DNA from: Ryuthela nishihirai
Lineage: Eukaryota; Arthropoda; Arachnida; Araneae; Heptathelidae
Direction: 5' to 3'
Length of the DNA: 64,000 nucleotides
Assembly (NCBI GenBank): GCA_038380435.1
Contig: JAWZYU010000034.1
Coordinates: 4,322,704-4,386,703 of the forward strand
Numbering within the stretch: position 1 is the first letter of the stretch; every line of letters begins with the position of its first letter. Both the position numbers and the translations under genes were made by a program. This document shows, in pieces, positions 53,585 through 63,489 of this stretch. The notes beneath the pieces were generated by a model, which made no database searches, had not been told where the DNA came from, and saw only the letters and a list, made by a program, of their open reading frames with translations.

Positions 53585-53636
53585 CATACCAATGGTGAAA
53601 TCACTCCCGTCAGGGAGTGATTTCACTATTGGTATG
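53585..53636. repeat. Hairpin with 24-bp arms
   Basis: CATACCAATGGTGAAATCAC and CTCCC at 53585-53608, mirrored at 53613-53636 with one mismatch and a 4-nt loop. Confidence 0.88.
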
Positions 53637-53698
53637 ACCTAGTTTAATATTATGACCTAGTGAATTTCCTACTCACAGGTTTTCATATGGCAAAACTG

Positions 53699-53988
53699 AA
53701 CGCTGTGCCAGCGTTGGGATTTATCACCATAAAACTGACCGCCCAGCCCTCGGTCAGTAGGGGCAATTCCGTTCAATGGGACGTTAGGTCACGGTCAGTG
53801 TGCGAAAGACCCTACCCTCTGCACGTTAAAGAACACGCTGGATGGCCGTAAAGGAAGACTACCATCATTCTCCTAACGGATGCCCAGTGAGTCCCCTCCA
53901 CAAGTCTTCTCTGAACCCTCGGGGTCCTTGTGACCTGGCCATTTAGTACATTGTGTGCAAAAACTGCTGCTCAGAAGTAAACCCGACC
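53699..53988 (+). mobile_element. SINE copy, diverged, head lost
   Basis: CCAGCGTTGGGATTTATCACC to GCTGCTCAGAAGTAAACCC with a shortened centre. Confidence 0.82.
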
Positions 53989-54147
53989 TGACGCAAAGGT
54001 CCAAAAATAAATTCTTTAAAGACACACAAAGTTTATAAAAAGTTTTAACTTTTGGTGACTTTTAAGAATTTTTTGGGGCTTTTTAAATTTTTTATATCAT
54101 TTATCTCGCTTACAAAATGGAACTTCTATGTGTGTTATGGTAAGAGA

Positions 54148-54404
54148 TCGGGGTGGCTCAGTCGGTAGCGCGCCAGGCTAGTAATCTTCAGTTCCCAGGT
54201 TCGAACCCCAGTGGTCAGCGTTGATATTTATCTCTGCAAAACTACCCGTCCTGCCCACGGTCGGTAGAGGACAACGATGGGCTTGAAAATACCACCGTCG
54301 GGTTGTACGTTAAGCCGTGGCCACATGTGCTGGACAGAGCCCATACCCTGTGCACGTTAAAGAACACTCTGGATGGCCTTGACGGGAGACTACCATCTAT
54401 TTCC
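54148..54404 (+). mobile_element. SINE, 3' part missing
   Basis: CGGGGTGGCTCAGTCGGTAG to GACTACCATCTATTTCC. The tail is replaced by a MITE fragment. Confidence 0.88.
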
Positions 54405-54419
54405 TATATGCGATGATAT

Positions 54420-54555
54420 TGCTGATCTGGCAACCTTTGTGTCACGTGACACGAAGGTTGCCAGATCCCTAATTTCTAAAAAAATCGTTGGAAGATATTT
54501 TTTTCTGAATTCTGTAATCAACCATAGAGTTCAGACATTTTTTTCAGCGACTGTA
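54420..54555 (+). mobile_element. Tc1-type MITE, left end lost
   Basis: TGATCTGGCAACC, central TGTCACGTGACACG, right terminus CAGCGACTGTA. It truncates the same way as the copy at 46094-46228. Confidence 0.9.
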
Positions 54556-54920
54556 CGAATTGATAACCGAATTAGAAATCAAGACATAGGCAGAAATCTT
54601 ACCACTCCTATTTCACTGGTTAAACATCACTTGGGAAAGAAAGAACCTTATCTACGATAAATGAAGATAAACTGTTGTACTAAAGGTGCCACTCTTACCA
54701 TTCAAGTATCGATAATTTATCACCTCCCACAGCAAATACATCCATGACGTAATTTACGTTCCGTGATCTGTCTCGCGTGTCTCGTACTACAAGTCTCATT
54801 TTCATTATTGCAAGTGTAGATTCCGTTTCAATATGCAGACATACAGATAGGGGATATCGCTAATTCCAACTATGACGCAGAAATGGTAGAACTTCGAAAA
54901 TTTGCACCTAGAAGTAATCC
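54556..54920. other. Unique interval
   Basis: Nothing recognised. Confidence 0.4.
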
Positions 54921-55144
54921 GGTTGGCTTGTTTTACCTCTGAGCGGCACTTTTTTGCACACCATGAGCTAAATGGCCAGGTCACATGGACCCCGAAGGCT
55001 CAGAAAAGGATGGGTGAGGGGACCCACTGGAACAGCTGTTGGGAGACAGATGGTAGCCTCCCGTCAAGGCCATCCAGCGTGTTCTTTAACGTGCGCAGCG
55101 TATGGCTCTCCCGCACATGGGGCCACGGCCTTACGTTCCATCCA
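54921..55144 (-). mobile_element. SINE, 5' part missing
   Basis: GGCTTGTTTTACCTCTGAGC to GGCCTTACGTTCCATCC, then a sudden switch into the 111-bp tandem repeat. Confidence 0.9.
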
Positions 55145-55159
55145 AACGTAAAAATCAGG

Positions 55160-55450
55160 TACGGAATGCCCTACGAGGTCAAATTTAAATCTATCGGTGT
55201 TAAAGAGCCGAACATTGGTCCCTGGGGGTATTTTGAATCGTAGGTCTCGCAACTATTGTGAAAGTTTGGATGCGATAGGGTCTTCGAGGTCAAAGTTCAC
55301 CTCTATCGGTGCTAGAGAGTTGAAAATTGGTACCTGGGGACATTTTGAGTCTTAGATCTCATCAGTTTTGTCAAATTTTCATTGCGATGGATCCTTCGAG
55401 GTCAAAGGTTAAATTTCGATATATTGGAGAGCTACGAATTGGTGTATAGG
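55160..55450. repeat. Three tandem ~111-bp repeats with CGAGGTCAAA
   Basis: CGAGGTCAAA begins at 55174, 55285 and 55397 (spacing 111 and 112). Each is followed by TCTATCGGTGN- or TTCGATATATT-like text, a GAGA/GAGC + GAANATTGGT block and GGGGNATTTTGA. The repeats are diverged. AGGTCA equals a nuclear-receptor half site, but the tandem context makes satellite DNA the simpler view. Confidence 0.82.
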
Positions 55451-55459
55451 GCTCTTTCA

Positions 55460-55489
55460 AGAGCTCAGAGGTAAAACAATCCAACCCAA
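55460..55489 (+). mobile_element. 30-bp SINE-tail insertion with TSD
   Basis: AG + GCTCAGAGGTAAAACAATCC + AACCCAA only, flanked by CTCTTTCA at 55452-55459 and 55490-55497. It is an extreme 5' truncation that fixes the SINE 3' end and its tail. Confidence 0.85.
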
Positions 55490-55726
55490 CTCTTTCAGGC
55501 AGAACTCGGAAATGAATTTTCGGATTCGGTGTCGTGATCACTGTCAAATAGGGTTTGGAGTCGCGGGTTAGAAATCAAGAGGTACCGGAAGCCTTGTTTG
55601 ATATCTAGATTTGTAATATCCCAGGCAAACGTGAATTTCACTTAACATGGATTTGCCAAGAACCAATCCAGCGCGTTAAATGGGAGCTACCTGACCTTGA
55701 AAAAACATTGCTTATAAAAATGCAGT
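55490..55726. other. Unique interval
   Basis: No feature recognised. Confidence 0.4.
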
Positions 55727-55793
55727 GCCAAACTCATCACCCGAAATTTAACTTATTTTGTGCAGTTATTTGATTTCGGGTGATGAGTTTGCC
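55727..55793. repeat. Hairpin related to an inverted copy at 56931
   Basis: GCCAAACTCATCACCCGAAA and TTTCGGGTGATGAGTTTGCC are arms. The first 45 bp is also the reverse complement of 56931-56975 with two mismatches. Confidence 0.85.
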
Positions 55794-55885
55794 ACGATTG
55801 TTATTTTGTAGGAAAGATTCTCTGCATTTTCTTGAAACTCTTTCGCGAACTTCTCTGCGCAAATCACGCTAAACCACAAATGAAA

Positions 55886-55952
55886 TGTTTGTATAGCCAG
55901 CTGCCATTTTCGTCCAGAAGCCTCGAAAACGACTTTTTATCTATGCGACTAG
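55886..55952. repeat. 67-bp exact duplicate, copy 1
   Basis: TGTTTGTATAGCCAGCTGCC to CTATGCGACTAG, identical to 56742-56808 by eye. On the minus strand it contains GACGAAAATGGCAGC, a start-codon-like context. Confidence 0.85.
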
Positions 55953-55957
55953 TTTGC

Positions 55958-56275
55958 GGTTAATGTTCACAGCACATTGGATCGTGTGAGCTCACAAAGA
56001 CCTGGATCGTGTGGGCTCACTCACGGAAATAATGAGCGTGTGCAGTTACCGTTCACAGCAAACTGGAGCGTGTGCAGTAACTGCACACGCTCCAGTTTGC
56101 TGTGAACGGTAACTGGAGCGTGTACAGCAACTGTACACGCTCCAGATATTTTTCCTGAATTCTGTAATCACGTGACACGAAGGTTGCCAGATCACTAATT
56201 TCTAAAAAAAATCGTTGCCAGATATTTTTTCTGAATTCTGCAATCGACCATAGTGTTCGGATATTTTTTTGACAG
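55958..56275 (+). mobile_element. Truncated composite-MITE module
   Basis: A diverged start (GTTCACAGCACATTGGATCG), then the GTGTGGGCTCACTCACGG module with its hairpins and a MITE right arm lacking the last GCGACTGTA. It sits between the two 67-bp duplicates. Confidence 0.85.
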
Positions 56276-56418
56276 GTAAGTTACTGGACGGTACCTGGTG
56301 TTATTACCTGACAGGTAAAGTTAGGCAAGGTACTGGTGTACCTTGCCTAACTTTACCTGTCAGGGTTAAGTTAGGTTAGGTACTGATGTATTACCTGACA
56401 GGTAAGTTAGGCAAGTCA
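56276..56418. repeat. GACAGGTAAGTTAGG short repeats with a hairpin
   Basis: TACCTGACAGGTAA-type units recur four times. 56308-56363 forms a hairpin (CTGACAGGTAAAGTTAGGCA arm, CTGGTG loop). Confidence 0.8.
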
Positions 56419-56741
56419 GAATTCCTCTATTTGGACCACAAATATTTGATTCGTTGATTCTGCCAGAAATTCTGACATTCATGTAAGATTGGAAGAACAA
56501 TTGGTATCTCCATACGTCCACATCGCACTGGCGATATTTTTCACGTCAACCTTCTCGTCGAAAACTTTATTGATTTCTTTCCTCCGTGAGGAGTTCATAT
56601 GCGATCACTTTGAATGTCAAATTCTCCTCTTGCATCCCTGCATTACCCCAGACACATTCTGAAACTCAGAAAGCAATAAACTTTAAATTCCCTCTCCCCA
56701 CCGCATCCCCTGCTCAGAAATGCGAGGCACCACAAAAAAAG
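56419..56741. other. Unique interval
   Basis: No gene recognised. A 75-codon frame starting 56586 continues into the 67-bp duplicate without domain support. Confidence 0.4.
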
Positions 56742-56808
56742 TGTTTGTATAGCCAGCTGCCATTTTCGTCCAGAAGCCTCGAAAACGACTTTTTATCTAT
56801 GCGACTAG
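56742..56808. repeat. 67-bp exact duplicate, copy 2
   Basis: Same sequence and orientation as 55886-55952, about 856 bp away. The minus-strand ATG is at 56763-56761. Confidence 0.85.
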
Positions 56809-56930
56809 GCTAAAGGAGCAAGGAGTTCGATTCATGTGTGTGGCCAGATTTCTAAGGAGCCGACCTTTTCCCTATTCTCTATTCTCCCCCTGAACGAGTA
56901 CGACACGAGAATTCGTCAGAGGGCGGAATC

Positions 56931-56975
56931 AAATAACTGCGCAAAATAAGTTAACTTTCGGGTGATGAGTTTGGC
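56931..56975. repeat. 45-bp inverted partner of 55727-55771
   Basis: AAATAACTGCGCAAAATAAG to TGATGAGTTTGGC. The inverted orientation relative to 55727 contrasts with the direct 67-bp pair nearby. Confidence 0.85.
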
Positions 56976-57022
56976 ATTCGGCTCACGTGCACACCCAATA
57001 AAGCGTTAAGGGGATCTGGCGG

Positions 57023-57066
57023 CTAGTGCAGAGGGCGCATCTGGCAACAAGGCCAGCCACTTCCGG
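57023..57066. promoter_or_regulatory. CTCF-like and ETS-like motifs
   Basis: CTAGTGCAGAGGGCGC (57023-57038) resembles the CTCF core and ACTTCCGG (57059-57066) an ETS/GABP site. Together with the minus-strand ATG at 56763 they might mark a promoter region. Speculative. Confidence 0.2.
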
Positions 57067-57434
57067 CGTGTTAATGGCAGTTTGGTATCGTACGTTAAAG
57101 AAAGAACAACTTTCCTAGTTTAGAGCTTTCTGTTTTGCTACAGGGGAGATTAAGTGATGGCAATATAAGATCTAGAATATTCCTAAGTTGGGGAAAAGTA
57201 ACTTCTGGCCCTCGGAAACTTCGTCTTATTTTAACTGTTGTTCATGAATGTAATTTAAGACTTGGAATTATTTTAGCAGTTGATGAATGAAATTTAAAAC
57301 TTGGAAATATTTTAACATTTCATGAATGCAATTTCAGCTTTTGTATTGAATCAAATGCAGATAATCTCACAAAATAGTTTCATTTCTTGTAGAGCTGAAC
57401 CCTCTGTTCTCTAAGTAATATTCTACTTCTGTAG
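57067..57434. other. AT-rich interval
   Basis: Two similar CTTGGAATTATTTTAGCAG / CTTGGAAATATTTTAACA lines (57240-57330) suggest a short local duplication. No gene. Confidence 0.4.
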
Positions 57435-57819
57435 GGGGCGGGGGTGGCTCAGTCAGTAGCACGCCAGGCTCGTAATCTGTAGTTCCCAGCCTCGAGTCCC
57501 AGCTGGGTCAGCGTTGAGATTTATCTCCGAAAAATTCCCCGCCCTACCCACGGTCAGTAGGAGACACCAATGGGTTTGGAAAGGCCGCCGTCCGTCGGAT
57601 GGGACGTTAAGCCGTGGCCCCGTGTGCGGGAGAGCCATACCCTGTGCACGTTAAAGAACACGCTGGATGGCCTTGACGGGAGGCTACCATCTGTCTCCCA
57701 ACAGCTGTTTCAGTGGGTCCCCTCCCCCAACCTTCTCTGAGCTTTCGGGGTCCATGTGACCTGGCCATTTCGCCCATGGTGTGCAAAAAAGTGCCGCTCA
57801 GAGGTAAAACAACCCAACC
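57435..57819 (+). mobile_element. SINE, full length
   Basis: Complete. Target duplication CTACTTCTGTAG. Confidence 0.95.
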
Positions 57820-58052
57820 CTACTTCTGTAGCTTGATGTTTGCGCTCGTAGTTTCATTAATCAACTCATTCAAATTATTAATCTTTCTTGAAAATCAAAT
57901 GTTTTCTAGTTTTCACCTTTTGGCATAAGTTTGGAACACTATCAGAAGTTTTGCCAATTTACTTTCGCATGCAAGTTACGAAGAAAATACTGAGGGGGTG
58001 GAAGCGATACTTGGGTTTTATCGAATAGGACTATGCTACAGGGAAATCATCC

Positions 58053-58116
58053 GGTTGGGTGATTGTTTTACCTCTGGACGGCAATTTTGTGCACACAGGA
58101 AACTAAATGGCCAAGT
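58053..58116 (-). mobile_element. SINE tail fragment
   Basis: GTTGGGTGATTGTTTTACC to AAACTAAATGGCCAAG. The rest is gone. Confidence 0.75.
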
Positions 58117-58172
58117 CTGAATCTGGAAAAAAAGGGGAGATGGTGGGCAAGCGTAATCAAGCATGTAAAAGG

Positions 58173-58629
58173 TACAGTTGGTCAAAAAAAATCGTGATCT
58201 GGCAACCTTCGTGTCACGTGACACGAAGGTTGCCAGATCACTAATTTCTAAAAAAAAATCGTTGCCAGATATTTTTTCTGAATTCTGTAATCAAACATAA
58301 TGTTCGGATACTTTTTTGAGCGACTGTAGGTGGTCATATTATTTTGATACTAGATCGTGTGGGCTCACTCACGGAAATATTGAGTGTGTGCAGTTACCGG
58401 TCACAGCAAACTGGAGCGTGTGCAGTAACTGCACACGCTCCAGTTTGCCGTGAACGGTAACTAGAGCGTGTACAGTTGTTGTACACGCTCCAGATATTTT
58501 TCCTGAATTCTGTAATCACCTGACATGAAGGTTGCCAGATCACTAATTTCCAAAAAAAAACGTTGCCAGATATCTTTTCTGAATTCTGTAATCAACCATA
58601 GTGTTCGGATATTTTTTTGAGCTACTGTA
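58173..58629 (+). mobile_element. Composite MITE, one 300-bp module
   Basis: Left end TACAGTTGGTCAAAAAAA, inner palindrome TGTCACGTGACACG, first right arm ending GACTGTA at 58328. Then the GGTGGTCATATT module (58329-58629) ends in a second right arm. Confidence 0.93.
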
Positions 58630-58865
58630 CTTCTGGCTTTCAGAAACTTCGTCTTATTTTAACAGTTCATGAATGTAATGACCAAGAGACTGGGTTTCCA
58701 CTGAAGTGCAACATTTCCTCCTTCGTTTTAGGGGTTTTAAAAACATTTCATGAAAAATGCGCGAAATATGCACTTTTAATATTTTTTGGCTTCCATTATT
58801 CCCCTTCGTAGCATCCTCAAAGAGGGGGATAACCTGCTTGCCTCCTGCCCCCTAGATCCGTCTCT
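58630..58865. other. Unique interval
   Basis: The left part repeats GGCTTTCAGAAACTTCGTCTT-like text also near 57205. No gene. Confidence 0.35.
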
Positions 58866-59170
58866 TCAGGACTCCAGGAGGCTCAGGGCAGATTAGGAAA
58901 GAGAATCAGCTGGTCAGCTGTTAGGTGACCGGTGAAAATATTCCTTCAAAGCCATCCACGTGCTCTTTAACAGGCGCTGTGTATGCCGCTCCTGCACACG
59001 AGGTCAGTGCTTTATGCCCCATTTGGCGGAGGGCGGCTTTTTCAAGCCCATCGTTGTTCCCTTTCTTACCAAGGGGGTTTGGTAGCGGAGATAAATCTCG
59101 TCGCTGGCGCAATTGGGACCTGCACCTAGGAACTGCAAATACAAACTTGGTGCGCTATCGGCTGAGTCAG
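58866..59170 (-). mobile_element. SINE copy, diverged, tail missing
   Basis: CTCCAGGAGGCTCAGGGCAG to GCGCTATCGGCTGAGTCAG. Confidence 0.82.
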
Positions 59171-59190
59171 TCACTGTCCACAGTTTCGTC

Positions 59191-59570
59191 GGGGCGGGGG
59201 TGGCTCAGTCGGTAGCGCGCCAGGCTCGTAATCTGTAGTTCCCAGGTTCGAGTCCCAGCTGGGTCAGCGTTGAGATTTATCTCCGCAAAATTCTCCGCCC
59301 TGCTCACGGTCAGTAGGGGACACCGATGGACTTGGAAAGGCCGCCGTCCGTCGGATGGGACGTTAAGCCGTGGCCTCGTGTGCGGGAGAGCCATACCCTG
59401 TGCACGTTAAAGAACACGCTGGATGGCCTTGACGGGAGGCTACCACCTGTCTCCCAACAGCTGTTCCAGTTGGTCCCCTCCCCCAACCTTCTCTGAGCCT
59501 TCGGGGTCCATGTGACCTGGCCATTTAGCCCATGGTGTGCAAAAAAGTATCGCTCAGAGGTAAAAACAAC
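59191..59570 (+). mobile_element. SINE, full length
   Basis: Complete to GAGGTAAAAACAAC. The target duplication is not clear. Confidence 0.94.
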
Positions 59571-60566
59571 TCTGCTCAGATATTGCTGTATATATTACGT
59601 TGTATACATTGGATATCTGTGAGTATAACTTAAAAAATAAGTCTTCAACCAGGACATTAAATTAATCCAATTCAGCTTTGTTCAAGCAATTGAGTGCTGT
59701 TCGGTAAAGTGAACAGACAAGGCAGGAATTTCGCACCTGCCATATGAATCGATGTTTTGTCTGAGCCGAGATTTTGGAAGTTGTAAATTGGTATAATACG
59801 CTTTCGAGTTAACTTCTAATAAAACTAGCAATATATCGGTATGTGAGCTCCACGTTATAGGCTTCGTTTTAGCGAAACAGTTGTTGCGCTGTTCCCATAG
59901 CGACGGCGGATCTGTATGCGACATATTCCACATCGCCCTTATATACATTGTAACTCAATAAACAAGGCAAGCAAAGGAGCTGGGAAATCAATACCATAAT
60001 ATCAGCGTGTCACGAACTCAACTAGTAGGTGTATGCATTTTAGTAGATCTCTGTTGTGCCAGGCAATCGTTTGGGGGGGCTTTGAACGCCTACGCGATGC
60101 ACGTAGAAGTGGAACGGAACAGATGCAAATCTTTCGTAAGAATTAGATTGAAATTTCAACTTTTGCTGTTCAAAGGAAATGAGATAATTACAAACATCTC
60201 CTTTGAAATGAAATAAGGTTTAATATTTGATTGGAGTCGGTAATGAACTGCACGGCGGCTTTGAAGGGATTTAGTTGAACTTTATCAGTAGATTGCCATG
60301 AGCATTGCAGTGTGTCTTTTTTTTGCATCTGAATTCTACAACTAAATCTTGCAATGGCATTTCAGTTCGTGTCATAAGCTTTTGAAGTAGTTTTCTTTTG
60401 AAGTAGTTTAGTAGTATAATAGATTTTGGGATAAATCGGGAGTCGAAGTGTAAAGGTATATTGATTCGTTCTGACTGAAATACTATTTAATCATGTAAAA
60501 TCAAATGTAATTGCGTATTTTTTGTAAAAAATGCGTTATTTCAAAACAAACAGCAAATTGTATAGG
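59571..60566. other. AT-rich interval
   Basis: An 88-codon minus frame (59948-59682) and a 69-codon plus frame (60007-60216) have no recognisable motif. Not called. Confidence 0.35.
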
Positions 60567-60846
60567 TTGGGATGGGTTTTACCTCTGAGCAGCACTTTTT
60601 TGCACACCATCGGCTAAATGGCCAGGTCACAAGGACCCCGAAGGCTCAGAGAAGGTTGGGGGAGGAGACCCACTGGAACAGCTGTTGGGAGACAGATGGT
60701 AGCCTCCCATCAAGGCCATCCAGCGTGTTCTTAACGTGCACATGGTATGGCTCTCCCGCACACGGTGCCACGGCTTAACGTCCCATCCGACGGACGGCGG
60801 CATTTCACAAGCCCATCGGTGTGGGCAGGGCGGGGAATTTTGCGGA
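60567..60846 (-). mobile_element. SINE, 5' truncated, with TSD
   Basis: Ends (5' side) at GGGGAATTTTGCGG. Flanks AAATTGTATAGG and AAATTTATATAGG are the target duplication. Confidence 0.93.
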
Positions 60847-60965
60847 AATTTATATAGGTCTTATATTGGGTGGTTATAGAGTAAAGGCAGAATATATTGA
60901 ATGGTCATAGAGTAAAAGTAGAAAATATTGGGTGGTCGTAGAATACTTAGTTCAAAAGTATTTTC
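60847..60965. repeat. Minisatellite GGGTGGTCATAGAGTAAAAG
   Basis: About three ~31-bp units (TATTGGGTGGTTATAGAGTA, TATTGAATGGTCATAGAGTA, TATTGGGTGGTCGTAG). Confidence 0.8.
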
Positions 60966-61100
60966 TACGCTATGACTGTCAAATTCAAATTGTTGATTCA
61001 CCAATGCTGATTTTGCATTCAAAGATGTAGCGAAATACAAGAAATTGGAGCGCATCTTCTAGTATTAATTTTGTTGCTCCAACAATAGCGAGGAAGGGTG

Positions 61101-61486
61101 CAGGGGAGGTTAGCTCAGTGAGTTGAACGCCAGGCTCGTAATCTGCAGTTCCCAGGTTAGTGTCCCAGCTGTACCTGTTTTAAGATCTATCTTTGCTACC
61201 CCACCATCCTTACACACACACGCACAGCCCATCGTCAGAAAGGGGATACAGATGGATTTGGAAAGCCCGCCATCCGTCGGACGGACTTAAAGCCGTGGTT
61301 CCGTGTGTAGGATAACTATATCTTGTGCACATTTGGCTTCGAGCTGACACACGAAACCACGTCTTTACGTCCCGTGGCAACTGTCCAGTGGGTCCCCTAC
61401 CGTAATCTTTTCTGAATCCTTGGGATCCTTCTCACCTTGCCCTTTCATCCCATTGTGTGGAGGAAATTGCTACTCAGAGGTAAAAG
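61101..61486 (+). mobile_element. SINE copy, diverged, rearranged
   Basis: GGTTAGCTCAGTGAGTTG to ACTCAGAGGTAAAAG, with a scrambled block near 61335-61380 that includes a minus-sense ACCACGTCTTTACGTCCC piece. Confidence 0.78.
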
Positions 61487-61496
61487 TTTCAGTCCA

Positions 61497-61786
61497 TGGC
61501 GTCAGGCTCATAATTTGCAGTTCCCAGGTTCGAGTCCCATCTGGGCCGGCGTTGAGATTTATCTCCTGAAAACTCCACGCCCTTCCTTGACCCGTGTACA
61601 GGAGACTGTGGCCTGCGCACGTTAAAGAACAGGCTGCATATGGCCTTGATGGGAGGCTACTGTCTAGTAATGCTAACAGCTGTCCAGTGAATTCCCTCTC
61701 CCAACCGAGCCCTCGGGGTCCTTGTGACCTGGTCATTTAGCCCATTGTGTGCAAAAAAGTGTTTCTCCAGGGGTAAAACAACCCAA
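61497..61786 (+). mobile_element. SINE copy, deleted, keeps CTCATAAT head
   Basis: Starts TGGCGTCAGGCTCATAATTTG and ends GTAAAACAACCCAA. It lacks the GGATGGGACGTTAAGCC core. Confidence 0.82.
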
Positions 61787-62015
61787 CTGATTCGTATCCG
61801 ACCAGGTTTAAAACAACTTCATGTACCAATCTCTGAATTATTGTTTTAACTTTCACTAATGACTGCGCAGTAAGTTTCAAAATTATTTCACAATACTAAA
61901 ATGTGTTCTGCATATTGACCGAAAACACGCGATGCTTTTGTCGATAGATTCCCTTGAAGTGAATTGAGTTTTCTAGATAATGAATCGGTGATGCTGTCGT
62001 AAGGAAGATCTTGAT

Positions 62016-62087
62016 CGGCAGACGAATATGCTCAGCGGTAGAGCACCTGGACACATCGCCATGAAATCGTGAGTTCATATCCCACCT
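62016..62087 (+). repeat. tRNA-like sequence used as SINE target
   Basis: ATGCTCAGCGGTAGAGCACC (D arm) and GTGAGTTCATATCCCAC (T arm) are spaced as in a tRNA, but the anticodon stem does not pair well and the B box is weak. A tRNA pseudogene or another SINE head. A SINE inserted exactly at its 3' part. Confidence 0.5.
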
Positions 62088-62471
62088 GGGGCAGGGGTGG
62101 CTCAGTCGGTAGCGCGCCAGGCTCGTAATCTGTAGTTCCCAGGTTCGAGTCCCAGCTGGGTCAGCGTTGAGATTTATCTCCGCAAAATTCCCCGCCCTGC
62201 CCACGGTCAGTAGGGGACACCGATGGGCTTGGAAAGGCCGCCGTCCGTCGGATGGGACGTTAAGCCGTGGCCCCGTGTGCGGGAGATTCATACCCTGTGC
62301 ACGTTAAAGAACACGCTGGATGGCCTTGACGGGAGGCTACCATCTGTCTCCCAACAGCTGTTCCAGTGGGTCCCCTCCCCCAACCTTCTCTGAGCCTTCG
62401 GGGTCCATGTGACCTGGCCATTTAGCCCATGGTGTGCAAAAAAGTGCCGCTCAGAGGTAAAACAACCCAAC
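62088..62471 (+). mobile_element. SINE, full length, in a tRNA-like sequence
   Basis: Complete. Target duplication TCATATCCCACCT comes from the T arm of the tRNA-like sequence. Confidence 0.95.
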
Positions 62472-62596
62472 TCATATCCCACCTACTGAATATAATTTTT
62501 CGGTAAACTTAAAAAATCGCAGTTTCCAATATGGTTGTGAAAAGCAACAGAAGTCTGCAAGGTTAGAAAAACCTCAAAGCACAGAATTAAACATCA

Positions 62597-62955
62597 GTCT
62601 TATATTTGGTGGTCATAGGGTTGGGTTGTTTTACCTCTGAGCGGCACTTTTTTGCACACCATGGGCTAAATGGCCAGGTCACAAGGACCCCGAAGGCTCA
62701 GAGAAGGTTGGGGGAGGGGACCCACTGGAACAGCTGTTGGGAGACAGATAGTAGCCTCCCGTCAAGGCCATCCAGCGTGTTCTTTAACGTGCACAGGGTA
62801 TGTCTCTCCCGCACACGGGGCCACGGCTTAACGTCCCATCCGACGGACGGCCTTCTTTCCAAGCCCATCGGTGTCCCCTACTGACCGTGGGCAGGGCGGG
62901 GAAAGTGGTCATAGAGTAAAGATAGAAAATATTGGATGGTCATAAAGGCAGCAAA
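62597..62955. repeat. Minisatellite GGTGGTCATAGAGTAAAG, split by a SINE
   Basis: Same ~31-bp unit as 60847-60965, lying at 62597-62618 and 62905-62955 around an inserted SINE. Confidence 0.8.
62619..62904 (-). mobile_element. SINE, 5' truncated, in a minisatellite
   Basis: 5' end at GGGCAGGGCGGGGAAA. Target duplication GTGGTCATAG is a minisatellite unit. Confidence 0.94.
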
Positions 62956-62990
62956 AGCACTTGGAGGGTTCGTTTCAAACCGAGAAAATG

Positions 62991-63489
62991 TACAGTGGCT
63001 CAAAAAAAAAAATCCGAACGCTATGCTGATTACAGAATTCAGAAAAAATATCTGGTGAATTAGTGATCAGTCGTGTCATGAGACACGAAAGTTGCCAGAT
63101 CACTAATTTCTAAAAAAATTGTTGCCAGATACTTTTTCTAAATTCTGTAATCAACCGTAGCGTTCGGATACTTTTTTGAGCGACTGTAGGTGGTCATATT
63201 ATTTTCATACTAGATCGTGTGGGCTCACTCACGGAAATATTGAGCGTGTGCAGTTACCGTTCACAGCAAACTGGAGCGTGTGCAGTAACTGCACACGCTC
63301 CAGTTTGCTGTGAACGGTAACTGGAGCGTGTACAGTTGCTGTACACGCTACAGATATTTTTCCTGAATTCTGTAATCACGTGACATAAAGATTGCCAGAT
63401 CACTAATTTCTGAAAAAAACGTTGCCAGATATTTTTTCTGAATTCTGTAATCAACCGTAGTGTTCGGATACTTTTTTGAGCGATTGTAC
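62991..63489 (+). mobile_element. Composite MITE, one 300-bp module
   Basis: TACAGTGGCTCAAAAAAAAA left end, first right arm ending GACTGTA (63188), module 63189-63489 ending GAGCGATTGTA. Same architecture as 58173-58629. Confidence 0.93.

Noticed and set aside
59682..59948. 88-codon minus-strand frame with ATG
   Set aside because: No recognisable domain or codon bias, single exon in AT-rich DNA. Kept only as an interval note.
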